Positions 34,911-44,547 of a stretch of DNA of 64,000 bases are shown here, piece by piece. This stretch comes from Propionibacterium australiense (GTDB taxonomy: Bacteria > Actinomycetota > Actinomycetes > Propionibacteriales > Propionibacteriaceae). The position numbers and the translations under genes were made by a program. Position 1 is the first letter of the stretch; every line of letters begins with the position of its first letter. The stretch spans positions 186,001-250,000 of the forward strand of contig NZ_RCIV01000001.1 in assembly GCF_003666605.1 (NCBI RefSeq), written 5' to 3'. The notes below the pieces were generated by a model. That model was not told the origin of the DNA and did no database searches. It worked only from the letters and a program-made list of their open reading frames with translations.

Positions 34911-35894
34911 TCATCCGTCGGCCAGCATCTCGGGTGTCAGGGCCGCCGCCGTCGTCGGGATGCCGCGCTCGTTCGCGGTCTTGTCGGCCAGGGCGAGCAG
35001 GCGCCTGATGCGGCCGGCCACCGCGTCCTTCGTCAGGGGCGGGGCGTGGAGCTGACCGAGTTCCTCGAGGGAGGCGTCCCGGTGGGCCAGGCGCAGCTCG
35101 CCGGCCGAGCGCAGATGGTCCGGGATGTCCTCGCCGAGGATCTCCAGGGCGCGTTCGACGCGGGCGCTGGCGGCGACGGCGGCACGCGCCGAGCGCCGCA
35201 GGTTCGCGTCGTCGAAGTTGGCGAGCCGGTTGGCGCTGGCACGCACCTCGCGGCGCATGCGGCGCTCCTCCCAGACGAGCACCGACTCGTGGGCGCCCAT
35301 GCGGGTGAGCAGCGAGGAGATGGCGTCGCCGTCGCGGACGACGACACGATCGGTCTGACGCACCTCACGCGCCTTGGCGCTGACCCCGAGGCGGCGGGCG
35401 GCGCCGACCAGGGCCAGCGCCGACTCCGAGCTCGGGCAGGTGATCTCGAGAGCCATCGACCGGCCGGGCTCGGTGAGCGAACCGCGTGCCAGGAAGGCGC
35501 CGCGCCAGGCCGCGACCTGGTCCTCGAGGGAGCCGCCGACGATCTGGGCCGGCAGGCCCCGAACCGGCCTGCGGTGGGCGCCGATGAGACCGGTCAGGCG
35601 AGCCAGGTCCTCGCCGTGGCGGACCTGGCGGACGACGTAGCGGGTGCCGCGGCGCATGCCTGCGGAGTTGACCACGATGATGTCGCAGTCGAAGTCGTAC
35701 AGTTCCCGGACACCGGCGCGCAGCCGGCGGGCGGCGCTGCCCGTGTCGAACTCGCCCTCGATGACGATGTGGCCGCTGACCAGGTGGATCCCGCCGGCGA
35801 ACCGCAGCATCGAGGCGATCTCGGCACGACGCGACTCGGGCTTGAGCACCGAGACCGTGGCCAGCTCGGACTTCACCTGCTGTGTCAGTGCCAT
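34911..35894 (-). CDS. whiA: WhiA sporulation/division regulator homologue
   Basis: A 327-residue WhiA with the degenerate LAGLIDADG-type N-terminal domain ([34 protein letters not shown]) and a C-terminal helix-turn-helix ([20 protein letters not shown]). WhiA is a conserved DNA-binding protein of Gram-positives. GGGGAG lies 8 nt before ATG 35894. It is next to yvcK and rapZ, the standard cluster. Confidence 0.94.
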   Translation of the reverse strand: MALTQQVKSELATVSVLKPESRRAEIASMLRFAGGIHLVSGHIVIEGEFDTGSAARRLRAGVRELYDFDCDIIVVNSAGMRRGTRYVVRQVRHGEDLARLTGLIGAHRRPVRGLPAQIVGGSLEDQVAAWRGAFLARGSLTEPGRSMALEITCPSSESALALVGAARRLGVSAKAREVRQTDRVVVRDGDAISSLLTRMGAHESVLVWEERRMRREVRASANRLANFDDANLRRSARAAVAASARVERALEILGEDIPDHLRSAGELRLAHRDASLEELGQLHAPPLTKDAVAGRIRRLLALADKTANERGIPTTAAALTPEMLADG

Positions 35895-35968
35895 CTGCTC
35901 ACTCCCCTGTTCGGCGTCGACGCCACCAGGGTACGCAACTGGTCTCAAGGCTCCGGTGAATCATGACG

Positions 35969-36919
35969 TCAGCCGAGCATGATCTCGCGGTAGACGGCGG
36001 CCAGGCGCAGCCGGTCGTGCCGCGCCGTGTTGTCGTGCATGGCGACGTCGTCGACGACCAGGCGGGCGCCGAAACCTGCGCAGCTGGCCTCGAGGGTCTC
36101 GTCCTCGCGGGCGAAGGTCTCGTCGGCGATCACCGTGTCCAGACGCAGGCCTGGCGCGTGCTCGCCGATGAGTTCCATGTGCCGGGTCGGCGAGAAGCCG
36201 GCGGTCTCGGAGCCCGCGGTGACGTTCAGCGTGAGCACCTTGTGCGCCCGGGCCGCTATGATCGCCCGGGCCAGTTCGGGGATCATCAGGTGCGGCAGCA
36301 CGGAGGTGAACCATGAGCCGGGGCCGAGGACGATGAAATCGGCCTCGGCGATGGCGGCCAGGGCCTGCGGGCAGGCCGGCGGATCGTCGGGCAGCAGACG
36401 GATCGACTGCACCAGGCCACGGGTCACGGCCACCTCGTGCTGACCGTGCACGACCTGGATCTCGGCGGGGAACTCGAGGTCGAGGCCGAGCACGTCCGCC
36501 TCGATGTCGAGCGGGATCGTCGAGGCGGGCAGCACTCTCCCGCGGGCGTCGACCAGTTCGGCGACCATGTCGAGACCGGCGACCGCGTCACCGATCGTCT
36601 GCCAGACGCCCTCGATGAGCAGATTGCCGATGGCGTGCCCGTTGAGGGGGCCCTCTGAGCGGTAGCGCTGCTGCAGCACGGTCGCCCAGCACCGCCCGTT
36701 GTGGTCGTCACCGCACAGGGCGGCGAGCGCCATGCGCAGATCGCCCGGGGGCAGGCCACCGAGCTCGGAGCGCAGCCGGCCCGACGAGCCGCCGTCGTCG
36801 GCGACCGTGACGACGGCGGTGAGATTGTCGGTCACCTTCCGCAGGGCAGCCAGCGACGAGGAGAGGCCGTGGCCGCCGCCGAGTGCCACCACCCTGGGCA
36901 GCTCACCTGGATCACTCAT
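35969..36919 (-). CDS. yvcK: YvcK/CofD-like gluconeogenesis factor
   Basis: A 316-residue protein of the YvcK (CofD-like) family, which binds UDP-sugars and affects cell-wall and carbon metabolism. It has VVALGGGHGLSSSLAALR, TVADDGGSSGRLR, GNLLIEGVWQTIGD and VLGPGSWFTSVLPHL. Start MSDPGELPRVV at 36919 has AGGGGAGG upstream; rapZ ends 11 nt before it. Confidence 0.93.
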   Translation of the reverse strand: MSDPGELPRVVALGGGHGLSSSLAALRKVTDNLTAVVTVADDGGSSGRLRSELGGLPPGDLRMALAALCGDDHNGRCWATVLQQRYRSEGPLNGHAIGNLLIEGVWQTIGDAVAGLDMVAELVDARGRVLPASTIPLDIEADVLGLDLEFPAEIQVVHGQHEVAVTRGLVQSIRLLPDDPPACPQALAAIAEADFIVLGPGSWFTSVLPHLMIPELARAIIAARAHKVLTLNVTAGSETAGFSPTRHMELIGEHAPGLRLDTVIADETFAREDETLEASCAGFGARLVVDDVAMHDNTARHDRLRLAAVYREIMLG

Positions 36920-36930
36920 CGGTCCTCCCC

Positions 36931-37821
36931 TCATTCGAGACCGAGGTCGCGGTGCAGGACGCTCACCTGCATCCCCTCCTCGCGCAGCCGTCTGGCGGTC
37001 GCCTCGGTCATGGCGGTCGAACGATGCTTGCCGCCGGTGCACCCGATGGCGACGGTGACCTGGCGTTTGCCCTCGCGCAGATAGCCGGGCGCGACGATGC
37101 GGAACATGCCCTGCAGGTCGTCGAGGAACTCGTTGGCGCCCTCCTGGGACAGCACGTAGCCGCTGACCGCCTCGGACAGACCGGTCTGGGGGCGCAGCTC
37201 GGGCACCCAGTGCGGGTTGGGCAGGAAGCGCACGTCGAAGACGAAGTCGGCGTCCAGCGGCACGCCGTTCTTGAACCCGAAGCTCATGACCTGCACCCGC
37301 AGGGTCTCGGCCTCGTCACCGCCGTAGGCGTGGGCGACGCGGGCCGCGAGCTGGTGCACGGTGAGGCGGGATGTGTCGATGACCAGGTCGGCGCTGGCGC
37401 GCAGGTCCGAGAGCATCCGGCGTTCCTTCTCGATGCCGACGAGCAGCCGCCCATCGCCCTGGAGCGGGAGCGGACGGCGGCTGGACTCCTGACGGCGGAC
37501 GATGGCCTCGTCGCTGGCCTCGAGGAAGCAGATCTCGGGCGAGATGCCCCGCTCGCGCAGCCGGGAGAAGACGGCGGGCAGCTGGTCGAACATCTCACGG
37601 CCGCGCACGTCGAGGCCGACGGCGAGGCGGCTGAGGCCGGAGTCGTTGGCGGTGCCGATGAGCTCGGGCAGCATCGAGGGGGGCAGGTTGTCGACGACGA
37701 ACCAGCCGAGGTCCTCCATGGCATGGGCGCAGGTGCGCCGTCCGGCGCCGGACATGCCGGTGATGATGACGGTGCGGGGTGCCTTCGGGAGGGTGCGGGC
37801 GGGTGCTGGCAGATCACTCAC
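36931..37821 (-). CDS. rapZ: RapZ/YvcJ-family nucleotide-binding protein
   Basis: A 296-residue RapZ-like protein. The P-loop reads TGMSGAGRRT, followed by WFVVDNLPPSMLP, FLEASDEAIVRRQESSRRPL and the C-terminal GCTGGKHRSTAMTEA. GTG 37821 has CATAAT 6 nt upstream, suggesting a leaderless transcript of its own. The frame is open for about 230 bp upstream with coding-like composition (see the next entry). Confidence 0.92.
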   Translation of the reverse strand: MSDLPAPARTLPKAPRTVIITGMSGAGRRTCAHAMEDLGWFVVDNLPPSMLPELIGTANDSGLSRLAVGLDVRGREMFDQLPAVFSRLRERGISPEICFLEASDEAIVRRQESSRRPLPLQGDGRLLVGIEKERRMLSDLRASADLVIDTSRLTVHQLAARVAHAYGGDEAETLRVQVMSFGFKNGVPLDADFVFDVRFLPNPHWVPELRPQTGLSEAVSGYVLSQEGANEFLDDLQGMFRIVAPGYLREGKRQVTVAIGCTGGKHRSTAMTEATARRLREEGMQVSVLHRDLGLE

Positions 37822-38054
37822 GGGTCCATTATGGCCAGTCGCCCGTCCGCCGCCGACCGGGCCCGTCAGGGGGTGCCGGATCGGTCGTCCCGACGTGTCC
37901 GCGAGCGCGATCCGCACCGGAGCGGCCACGGCCGGGTCCCCGGTCTCGAAGGCCCCGATGACGTGCGTGCCCGTGCACTGGCCGATCCCGGCCCAGGAGA
38001 AGACGGTCCGTTCGCCGGCCGGCCAGGGGACGATGTCGCCGGGAACCGGGCGGC
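37822..38054 (-). other. Coding-like stretch between uvrC and rapZ
   Basis: In the rapZ frame the 233 bp upstream of its GTG are open and nearly every codon ends in G or C, like the real genes here. The translation includes DIVPWPAGERTVFSWAGIG and VAAPVRIALADTSGRP, which reads like folded protein, but no start codon occurs before VAAPVR and I recognise no family. It may be the 3' remnant of a lost gene, a missed start or a chance frame. Confidence 0.3.
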
Positions 38055-39992
38055 CTACTCGAGGATCTCGCCGGTCGTCACGTTGACGGCCGGGGCCGCG
38101 GTGTCGGCAGCCAGGTGGGCCACGATCGTCTCGGCCGTCGCCCGGCCGATGCCGGGCAGTTCCGCGAGCTCCTCGACGGTGGCGGCCCGCAGTTTCCGCA
38201 GCGAGCCGTAGCGCTTGAGCAGTGTGGCCCGGCGCACCTGGCCGAGGCCCGGCACCTCGTCGAGCACCGATTCGACCATCGCCTTGGAGCGGCGTCGGCG
38301 GTGGTGGGTGATGGCGAAACGGTGCGACTCGTCCCGCACGCGCTGCAGCAGGTACAGGCCCTCGGAGGTGCGCGGCAGGATGAGTGGGTGTTCCTCGCCG
38401 GGCAGCCAGACCTCCTCGAGGCGCTTGGCCAGGCCGATGACGCGGACATCGTCGACGCCCAGCTCGTCGATGGCGTGCTGGGCGGCCTCGACCTGCAGCG
38501 GGCCGCCGTCGATGACGACGAGCGAGGGGGCGTAGGCGAACTTGAGCGGCCGTCCGGTGTCGGGGTCGACGAGACCGCCGGGGCCCGCGTCCTGCATGGC
38601 GGCGCGGTCGTTGAGCAGGCGGGTGAAGCGGCGCGAGAGCACCTCGTCCATGGCACGCAGATCGTCCGAGCCCTCGAAGCTCTTGATGACGAAGCGGCGG
38701 TACTCGCTCTTGCGGGCCATGCCGTCCTCGAAGACGACCATCGAGCCGACCACCTGTGTGCCCTGCAGGTGCGAGATGTCGTAGCCCTCGATGCGCAGCG
38801 GCGCCTCGGGCAGGTCGAGCAGCTCGGCCAGCTCGGCCAGCGCACGGTTGCGGGTCTCCAGATCGGACGAGCGCCTCGTCTTGTGCCGGGCCAGCGCCTG
38901 GGCGGCGTTCTGCGCGACGGTGTCCATGAGGACGCGCTTGTCGCCGCGCCGGGGAACGTGCAGGTGCACGGCCGAGCCGCGCTGGGAGCTCAGCAGCTCG
39001 GTCAGGGCCTCGGCCTCGGGCGGCAGGGCCGGGACGAGCACCTCGCGCGGCACCGCCGAGTCGGTGTAGAGGCTGAGCAGGAAGGACTCGACCAGCTCGC
39101 CCTCGCCGGCGTCGTCGGCCCGGTCGGCGACCCAGGAGCGTTCGCCGCGCACCCGCCCCGCCCGCACGTGGAAGACCTGGACGGCGACCTCGAGCGGGTC
39201 GAGGGCGAGGGCGATGACGTCGGCGTCGGTTCCCTCGGGCAGGACGATGGCGTTGCGTTCGCCGGCCTCGGCGAGCGCGGTGAGCGAGTCGCGCAGCACG
39301 GCGGCGCGCTCGAAGTTCTCATCCGCGGCGGCCTGCATCATCTGCTCGGTCATCTTCTTCTCGAGACGCCTGGTGTGGCCCTCCATGAAGGCGCAGAAGT
39401 CGGCGGCGATCTCACGGTGCTCCTCGGCGCTCACCCGGCCCACGCACGGCGCCGAGCACTTGCCGATGTAGCCGAGCAGGCAGGGGCGCCCGCTGGAGTG
39501 GGCCGAGTTGAAGACGCCCTTCGTGCACGAGCGCATCGGGAAGACGTGCAGCAGCATGTCGACCGTCTCACGGATCGCCCAGGCCTTGCCGAAGGGCCCG
39601 TAGTAGCGCCAGCCCTTGCGCTTGGCGCCCCGGCCCACGAAGACGCGCGGGTACTCCTCGCTCCAGCTGACGCACAGCCACGGGTAGGTCTTGTCGTCGC
39701 GGTACTTGATGTTGAACCGCGGCCTGTAGTGCTTGATCCAGGTGTACTCGAGCTGCAGGGACTCGAGCTCGTTCTGCACCACCGTCCACTCGACGCGGCT
39801 CGCCGTGCGCACCATCGTCTGGGTGCGCGGGTGCAGCGCGGAGACGTCCTGGAAGTAGGAGTTCAGGCGGTTGCGCAGGTTCTTGGCCTTGCCGACGTAG
39901 ATCACCTGGCCGTGCGCGTCGCTGAACCGGTAGACCCCCGGGCCGGTGGGGATCTGGCCCGGGGCAGGACGATAGGTGGACGGGTCGGCCAT
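38055..39992 (-). CDS. uvrC: Excinuclease ABC subunit C
   Basis: A 645-residue nucleotide-excision-repair endonuclease. The GIY-YIG domain is at the start ([20 protein letters not shown]), the UVR segment is [20 protein letters not shown], the RNase H-like nuclease part includes [20 protein letters not shown], and a helix-hairpin-helix ends it ([15 protein letters not shown]). ATG 39992 has TACCCT 7 nt upstream (leaderless). Confidence 0.95.
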   Translation of the reverse strand: MADPSTYRPAPGQIPTGPGVYRFSDAHGQVIYVGKAKNLRNRLNSYFQDVSALHPRTQTMVRTASRVEWTVVQNELESLQLEYTWIKHYRPRFNIKYRDDKTYPWLCVSWSEEYPRVFVGRGAKRKGWRYYGPFGKAWAIRETVDMLLHVFPMRSCTKGVFNSAHSSGRPCLLGYIGKCSAPCVGRVSAEEHREIAADFCAFMEGHTRRLEKKMTEQMMQAAADENFERAAVLRDSLTALAEAGERNAIVLPEGTDADVIALALDPLEVAVQVFHVRAGRVRGERSWVADRADDAGEGELVESFLLSLYTDSAVPREVLVPALPPEAEALTELLSSQRGSAVHLHVPRRGDKRVLMDTVAQNAAQALARHKTRRSSDLETRNRALAELAELLDLPEAPLRIEGYDISHLQGTQVVGSMVVFEDGMARKSEYRRFVIKSFEGSDDLRAMDEVLSRRFTRLLNDRAAMQDAGPGGLVDPDTGRPLKFAYAPSLVVIDGGPLQVEAAQHAIDELGVDDVRVIGLAKRLEEVWLPGEEHPLILPRTSEGLYLLQRVRDESHRFAITHHRRRRSKAMVESVLDEVPGLGQVRRATLLKRYGSLRKLRAATVEELAELPGIGRATAETIVAHLAADTAAPAVNVTTGEILE

Positions 39993-40224
39993 GCCTGCCA
40001 GGGTACCGAGGGCCCTCGACGGTCCGGCCCGCGAACGGGACGTCAGGGCCTCCGCCGCAGCGGCACGAGGCCAGTGGACTGCAAGGCCCGGGAGCGGGAC
40101 CGTCTCGGGCCGGGCCAGTGACAGCGGCGGGCACCAGCTCGTGGACGGGCAGGACACGCCGGCGGCCGGTGCCGCTACGCTCGCCGCAGGTCCACCAGGA
40201 GCAGGGGCAGATCAGGAGGATCCC

Positions 40225-41535
40225 ATGGCCGAGAAGTCGCTGACCGAGCGCCTCGGGGCATGGCTCGGTCTCGACGAGGACTGGCAGCGGCCGGTCCCGC
40301 GCGTCGACCGGCGCGATGCCGCCGTCGCTCTGGCCATGGCCGCCGCCCTGGCTCTCAACCTGGAGCTGCTGCGCGGCTACTTCCCGGCCGAGAGCATGGA
40401 GCCGCGGCCGCTCGAGTACGGCCTCATCGTGCTGCTGGCGCTGCCCCTGCTGTGGCGGCGGCGCTTCCCCCTCGCCTGCGCCGCGGCGGTCTTCGCCGTC
40501 TTCGTGGTGACAGGGCGGAACGCCTCGGAGGTGAACGCCCAGCTGGTCGGCAACATTCTGCTCTTCCTGGCCGTCTTCTCGGCGGCCTGCTGGGCCCGGA
40601 ACCGCCGCGCCATGGTCGCGACCCTCGCGGCGATCGTGCTCGCCGATCTGCTCTGGCTCACCCTGGACTTCGCGGTGGGCCTCAGCGTCGAACGCGTCGT
40701 CGCGTCGATGGATGGCCCCGCGCACGGGCTGCTGAGCCCGGCCCTCTCGTACGGCATCTACGCCTATCTCATCAACATCGTCTTCTTCGTCTCCGCCTTC
40801 GTCTTCGGGACGAGCGCCTGGCGCAGGGCACGCCAGCAGGCGAGGCTGGCGGCCCAGGCCGCCCAGATCGCCCGGCAGTCCGAGCAGCTGCGCGACCAGG
40901 CGATCGTCGAGGAGCGCCTGCGCATCGCCCGCGAGCTGCACGACGTCGTCGCCCACCACGTCTCCGTGACGGGCGTGCAGGCCGCCGCGGCCAGGCGGGC
41001 CCTCGACAGGAGGCCCGAGCAGGCGGCCCGGGCGCTGGGCATGGTCGAGGAGTCCTCCCGCGAGGCCATCGGTCAGATGCGCGGGCTGCTCGGCGCGCTG
41101 CGCGGCGCGACCGGGCACGAGGACGACTCCCGCCAGTCCTCCCCCACCATCGCCCAGATCGCCGGGCTCACCACCGGCCGGCCCGATGACCTGCGGGTCG
41201 ACTACGAGCTGCTGGAGTCGGCGCCCGGCGCCGCCGAGAACGTGCCCCTGCCGGTCGCGCTGTCGATCTACCGAACCGTCGAGGAGGCGCTGACGAACGT
41301 CCGGCGGCACTCCACAGCCCGGAGGGCCCAGGTGGTCGTGCGCGTCGCCGAACGCTACGTCGAGACCGAGATCCTCGACGCGGGACGGCCCGTGCCCGGC
41401 ACCTCCGGCACCGGGCTGGGGCAGCTGGGCATGCGCGAACGCGCCGCCCGCCACCACGGCGAGGCCGAGATCGGCCCGCGCCCCACCGGGGGCTACCGCG
41501 TACGGGTCCGCCTGCCCCTCATGGAGTCATCATGA
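40225..41535 (+). CDS. NarL-type sensor histidine kinase
   Basis: A 436-residue membrane histidine kinase. Four to six hydrophobic segments fill residues about 32-195, then a helical linker leads to the HisKA_3 box ERLRIARELHDVVAHHVSVT with His239, and the ATPase domain has EEALTNVRRHS and GTGLGQLGMRERAA. There is no large extracellular sensor. AGGAGGA precedes ATG 40225 and TACGCT (about 40172) may be the -10. It overlaps the regulator gene by 4 nt. Confidence 0.9.
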   Translation: MAEKSLTERLGAWLGLDEDWQRPVPRVDRRDAAVALAMAAALALNLELLRGYFPAESMEPRPLEYGLIVLLALPLLWRRRFPLACAAAVFAVFVVTGRNASEVNAQLVGNILLFLAVFSAACWARNRRAMVATLAAIVLADLLWLTLDFAVGLSVERVVASMDGPAHGLLSPALSYGIYAYLINIVFFVSAFVFGTSAWRRARQQARLAAQAAQIARQSEQLRDQAIVEERLRIARELHDVVAHHVSVTGVQAAAARRALDRRPEQAARALGMVEESSREAIGQMRGLLGALRGATGHEDDSRQSSPTIAQIAGLTTGRPDDLRVDYELLESAPGAAENVPLPVALSIYRTVEEALTNVRRHSTARRAQVVVRVAERYVETEILDAGRPVPGTSGTGLGQLGMRERAARHHGEAEIGPRPTGGYRVRVRLPLMESS

Positions 41536-42233
41536 TCCGTGTCCTTCTCGCCGACGACCAGAAACTGGTGCGCACCGGTTTCGACATGATCCTGTCCTTG
41601 GAGGACGACATCGAGGTGGTCGCCCAGGCCTGTGACGGCGCCCAGGCCGTCGAGCTGGCGCGCGCCGAGCGCCCCGACGTCATCCTCATGGACGTGCAGA
41701 TGCCCGGCGTCGACGGCATCGAGGCCACCCGGACGGTCATCGGCGAGCAGCTCGCCAAGGTCATCATGGTCACCACCTTCGACCGGGACGACTACGTCTT
41801 CGAGGCCCTCGGGGCCGGCGCCTCGGGTTTCGTCCTGAAGAACGCCGACCCGGACGAGCTGGTCTCCGCAGTCCGTGCCGTGGCCCGGGGCGACGCGCTG
41901 CTCAGCCCCCAGGTGACGCTGCGCGTCATCCGCGCCATGGCGGCGCCGGACGCGAACACGCAGCCGCCGGCCGACCACCCCGAGCCGGCCGCACCGCTCC
42001 TGCCCGCCGCCGCCCAGGCCGGGGCCGCGGCGTACACGCCCGAGCTCACCGACCGTGAGACCGACGTGCTGCGCACCATCGCCAGGGGCCTGTCCAACGC
42101 CGAGATCGCCGCAGAGCTGTTCGTCTCGGAGGCGACCGTCAAGACCCACGTCTCGAATCTGCTGTCCAAGCTCGGCCTGCGCGACCGCGTGCAGGCCGTG
42201 GCCTGGGCCTTCCGGCACGGCCTGGCCGAGTGA
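41532..42233 (+). CDS. NarL/LuxR-type response regulator
   Basis: A 233-residue two-component regulator. The receiver has phospho-acceptor Asp54 (VILMDVQMPGVDG) with DDQ near the start and the conserved Lys in FVLKNAD. A long Pro/Ala linker (about 130-165) joins the LuxR helix-turn-helix LTDRETDVLRTIARGLSNAE and FVSEATVKTHVSNLLSKLGL. The convergent ABC-2 exporter genes downstream are a plausible target. Confidence 0.92.
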   Translation: MIRVLLADDQKLVRTGFDMILSLEDDIEVVAQACDGAQAVELARAERPDVILMDVQMPGVDGIEATRTVIGEQLAKVIMVTTFDRDDYVFEALGAGASGFVLKNADPDELVSAVRAVARGDALLSPQVTLRVIRAMAAPDANTQPPADHPEPAAPLLPAAAQAGAAAYTPELTDRETDVLRTIARGLSNAEIAAELFVSEATVKTHVSNLLSKLGLRDRVQAVAWAFRHGLAE

Positions 42234-42247
42234 CCGGCCGACGAAGC

Positions 42248-42280
42248 CCCTGGGGCGGTGCCGGTAGGCCCGCCCCAGGG
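42248..42280. terminator. Bidirectional hairpin between convergent genes
   Basis: CCCTGGGGCGG/CCGCCCCAGGG is a perfect 11-bp stem with an 11-nt loop, 14 bp after the response-regulator stop and 7 bp from the permease stop on the other strand. Confidence 0.7.
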
Positions 42281-42287
42281 TAGCCGG

Positions 42288-43031
42288 TCACCGGGCAGTG
42301 TCCCAGACGAAGATCCGCCCGGCCAGCAGCCCCATGACGACGGTCCAGGCGATGCAGACGAGCGAGCCCCGTGCCAGCGGGTACTCCAGGGCGGTTCCCG
42401 CCAGGGCGGCCCGCAGCATGTCCCCGACATAGGTGTACGGCAGCGCCAGCCCGATGCGCTCGACCGCGGAGGGCATCATCCGATACGGCAGGAAGACACC
42501 GCACAGGAACAGCAGGCCCGGCGCCAGGAGTCCAGAGAGCGCCCCGACCAGTGCCGGATTGTCCGTCCTGGCGCCGATCAGCAGTCCCATCGACAGCGCG
42601 GACGCCGTGCACAGCACCACGGCCCACGCCAGCAGCAGGGGCGAGCCGTGGGACGAGCCGGTCAGGGCGGCCAGCGCGCAGATCAGGCCCGTCTCGACCC
42701 CGATCACGACGAGCCGGCCCGGCAGCTGCGCCCACAGGTACTGGCCGCGTGTCACCGGGGTCATGCCGAGGCTGCGCAGCACGCCGTCCCTGCGCAACTG
42801 CGCCATGGGCGCGGCGGTGCCCGTCAGCGCCAGCGACAGGACAGCGAAGATGAGCACCGCCGGCAGCCCGAAGTCCAGGGCGCTGATGCGTCCCCGGGGC
42901 TGGGGCAGGTCCGGCAGGAACAGGAACATCACGATGAACATCATCGGGAACGCCATCGCCAACCCGGTCACCATCCGATCGCGCAGCAGTTCCCTGACGC
43001 TCGCCCGGACGAGGGCCCGCATCTGCCTCAT
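42288..43031 (-). CDS. ABC-2 type permease
   Basis: A 247-residue membrane protein with about six helices and the ABC-2 features MRQMRALVRASVRELLRDRM and LPYTYVGDMLRAALAG. It is the membrane half of an exporter encoded with the ATPase just upstream (ATGA overlap). That ATPase is frameshifted, so this permease may lack a working partner unless the shift is an error. Confidence 0.82.
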   Translation of the reverse strand: MRQMRALVRASVRELLRDRMVTGLAMAFPMMFIVMFLFLPDLPQPRGRISALDFGLPAVLIFAVLSLALTGTAAPMAQLRRDGVLRSLGMTPVTRGQYLWAQLPGRLVVIGVETGLICALAALTGSSHGSPLLLAWAVVLCTASALSMGLLIGARTDNPALVGALSGLLAPGLLFLCGVFLPYRMMPSAVERIGLALPYTYVGDMLRAALAGTALEYPLARGSLVCIAWTVVMGLLAGRIFVWDTAR

Positions 43032-43973
43032 CGCGTCTCCCCGAGGGCGGGGTCGGCCGGTTCCCCACCGACCAGCCGCAGGAACACGTCGGCCAGTGAC
43101 GGGCCGGCGGTCCTGATGCGTTCGGCCCGGACGGACTGCGAGCCCAGGACGGCGGCCCGGGTCCGGGCCACATCGGCGCTCACCAGCCGGACACTCGTCG
43201 TCTCGCCCACTCGCCGGGCCGAGGCCCACAGCACGCCCGGCAGCTCCTGCAGCACGGCGGGGCTGGCGAGAACCGGGGTCGTGAACGACAGGCTGCCCTG
43301 CCCGGCGTAGCCGTCCAGCAGCTCGCCGACGGTGCCCTCCGCGATGACGCGGCCCGCATCCAGGATCACGATGCGCTCGCACAACGCCTCGGCCTCGTCC
43401 ATCATCTGGGTCGCCATGAGCACGGCGCCCCGGCCGGCACGCTGACGGATGACGTCCCAGGTCCGTTCACGGGCCAGCGGATCAAGCCCGACCGTCGGCT
43501 CGTCGAAGGCCACGACCTCGGTGTCGCCGACCAGCGCCAGGGCCAGCCGCAGTCTTTGCAGCTGACCGCCCGACAGGGTCCTGACCAGTGCCCGCCGCTT
43601 GTCGTCGAGCCCGACCATGGCGATGACCTCATCGGCCGGGCGCGGGCCCGGGTAGAACGACGCCCAGAGCTCGACGCTCTCCAGCACGGTCAGGTGCCTG
43701 AACAATGACGAACCCTGCGGTTGCAGGCTCACGTGCCGCGCGCACTCCGCGCGCTGCCGTACCGGCGACAGACCGCAAACCTCGATCCCGCCCTTGTCGA
43801 GGGTGCGCGCGCCCATGATCGACTCGATCAGCGTGGTCTTTCCTGCGCCATTGGCCCCCAGGATCCCTGAGCGTCTCGCCCGGGCGGACCTCGAGATCCA
43901 CCGCGAACAGTGCGACGAGCTCCCCGTAGCGTTTCACCGCGCCGGTGACCCGGTCACTAGCGGAAGGGCTCAT
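43028..43973 (-). pseudogene. Frameshifted ABC exporter ATPase
   Basis: The N-terminal frame from ATG 43973 gives MSPSASDRVTGAVKRYGELV and ends RPGETL; the rest, GILGANGAGKTTLIESIMG with intact Walker A, signature LSGGQLQR and Walker B VVAFDEPTVGLD, lies in another frame down to 43028. Removing one A on the minus strand at about 43868 restores a single 314-residue ATPase. All catalytic motifs are undamaged, so the break is recent, or a sequencing error. It pairs with the ABC-2 permease and sits beside a two-component system. Confidence 0.8.
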
Positions 43974-44131
43974 GCCGTCTGCCTCGACGCATGGACGACG
44001 CAGACCCTGTCGTCCTGTCACCTCCTCCGCCACCGCCTCATCCCTTCGGATGATCGTCCGCCCCGCCGGGCCCGCGATCTCGCCCCACAGGCCGATGCGG
44101 CGGCACGGCACGTTCCGCAAGGATGAGGGAC

Positions 44132-44335
44132 ATGAGTCGTACGATCCGCATCCTTGTCATCCTCGTCGTCGCAGTGGTGATCGGCGATTTCGCCCTGGCG
44201 GTCTCGCAGAACATCGGCGCCGGCGTCTGGCTGGCCCGCGGGCTGGGCACGGTGACCGCCGGCATCGTCGGCGGAGCGGGGTACTTCCTCGTCTTCGTGC
44301 GCGGCAGGCGGTCGGCTCTGCGAGCCGGGAGGTGA
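44132..44335 (+). CDS. Small two-helix membrane protein, unknown function
   Basis: A 67-residue protein with hydrophobic segments at about 4-24 and 32-53 and a basic tail. GAGGGAC lies before ATG 44132. I recognise no family. It is divergent from the frameshifted ABC gene. Confidence 0.5.
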   Translation: MSRTIRILVILVVAVVIGDFALAVSQNIGAGVWLARGLGTVTAGIVGGAGYFLVFVRGRRSALRAGR

Positions 44336-44368
44336 CCACCGCCGGGCAGCGCTGACGACGCAGTTTCC

Positions 44369-44411
44369 GGCATTGATCCCCTCACCGCACGGCGGTGAGG
44401 GGATCAATGCC
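44369..44411. other. Perfect 19-bp inverted repeat
   Basis: The arms GGCATTGATCCCCTCACCG (44369-44387) and CGGTGAGGGGATCAATGCC (44393-44411) are exact complements with a 5-nt loop CACGG. It lies 34 bp after the small membrane gene and 137 bp before the NatA-like gene. It could be a terminator or a regulator-binding site; no T-run follows. Confidence 0.8.
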
Positions 44412-44547
44412 GTCGCCCTGCGCCCCGATCGGGTGCCCCCGCGCGGCCACCGTCTCATCCCTGCGACCGACCGCCCGTCCGCGGCGGGCCCGAGCTTTCG
44501 CTCGCAGGACCGATGCGCCGGCGCGGGCTCGCCGACAGGATTGAGCC

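Noticed and set aside
38115-40121. A 668-codon plus-strand frame opposite uvrC
   Set aside because: Antisense shadow of uvrC; His/Asp/Gly/Val-rich with no domain.
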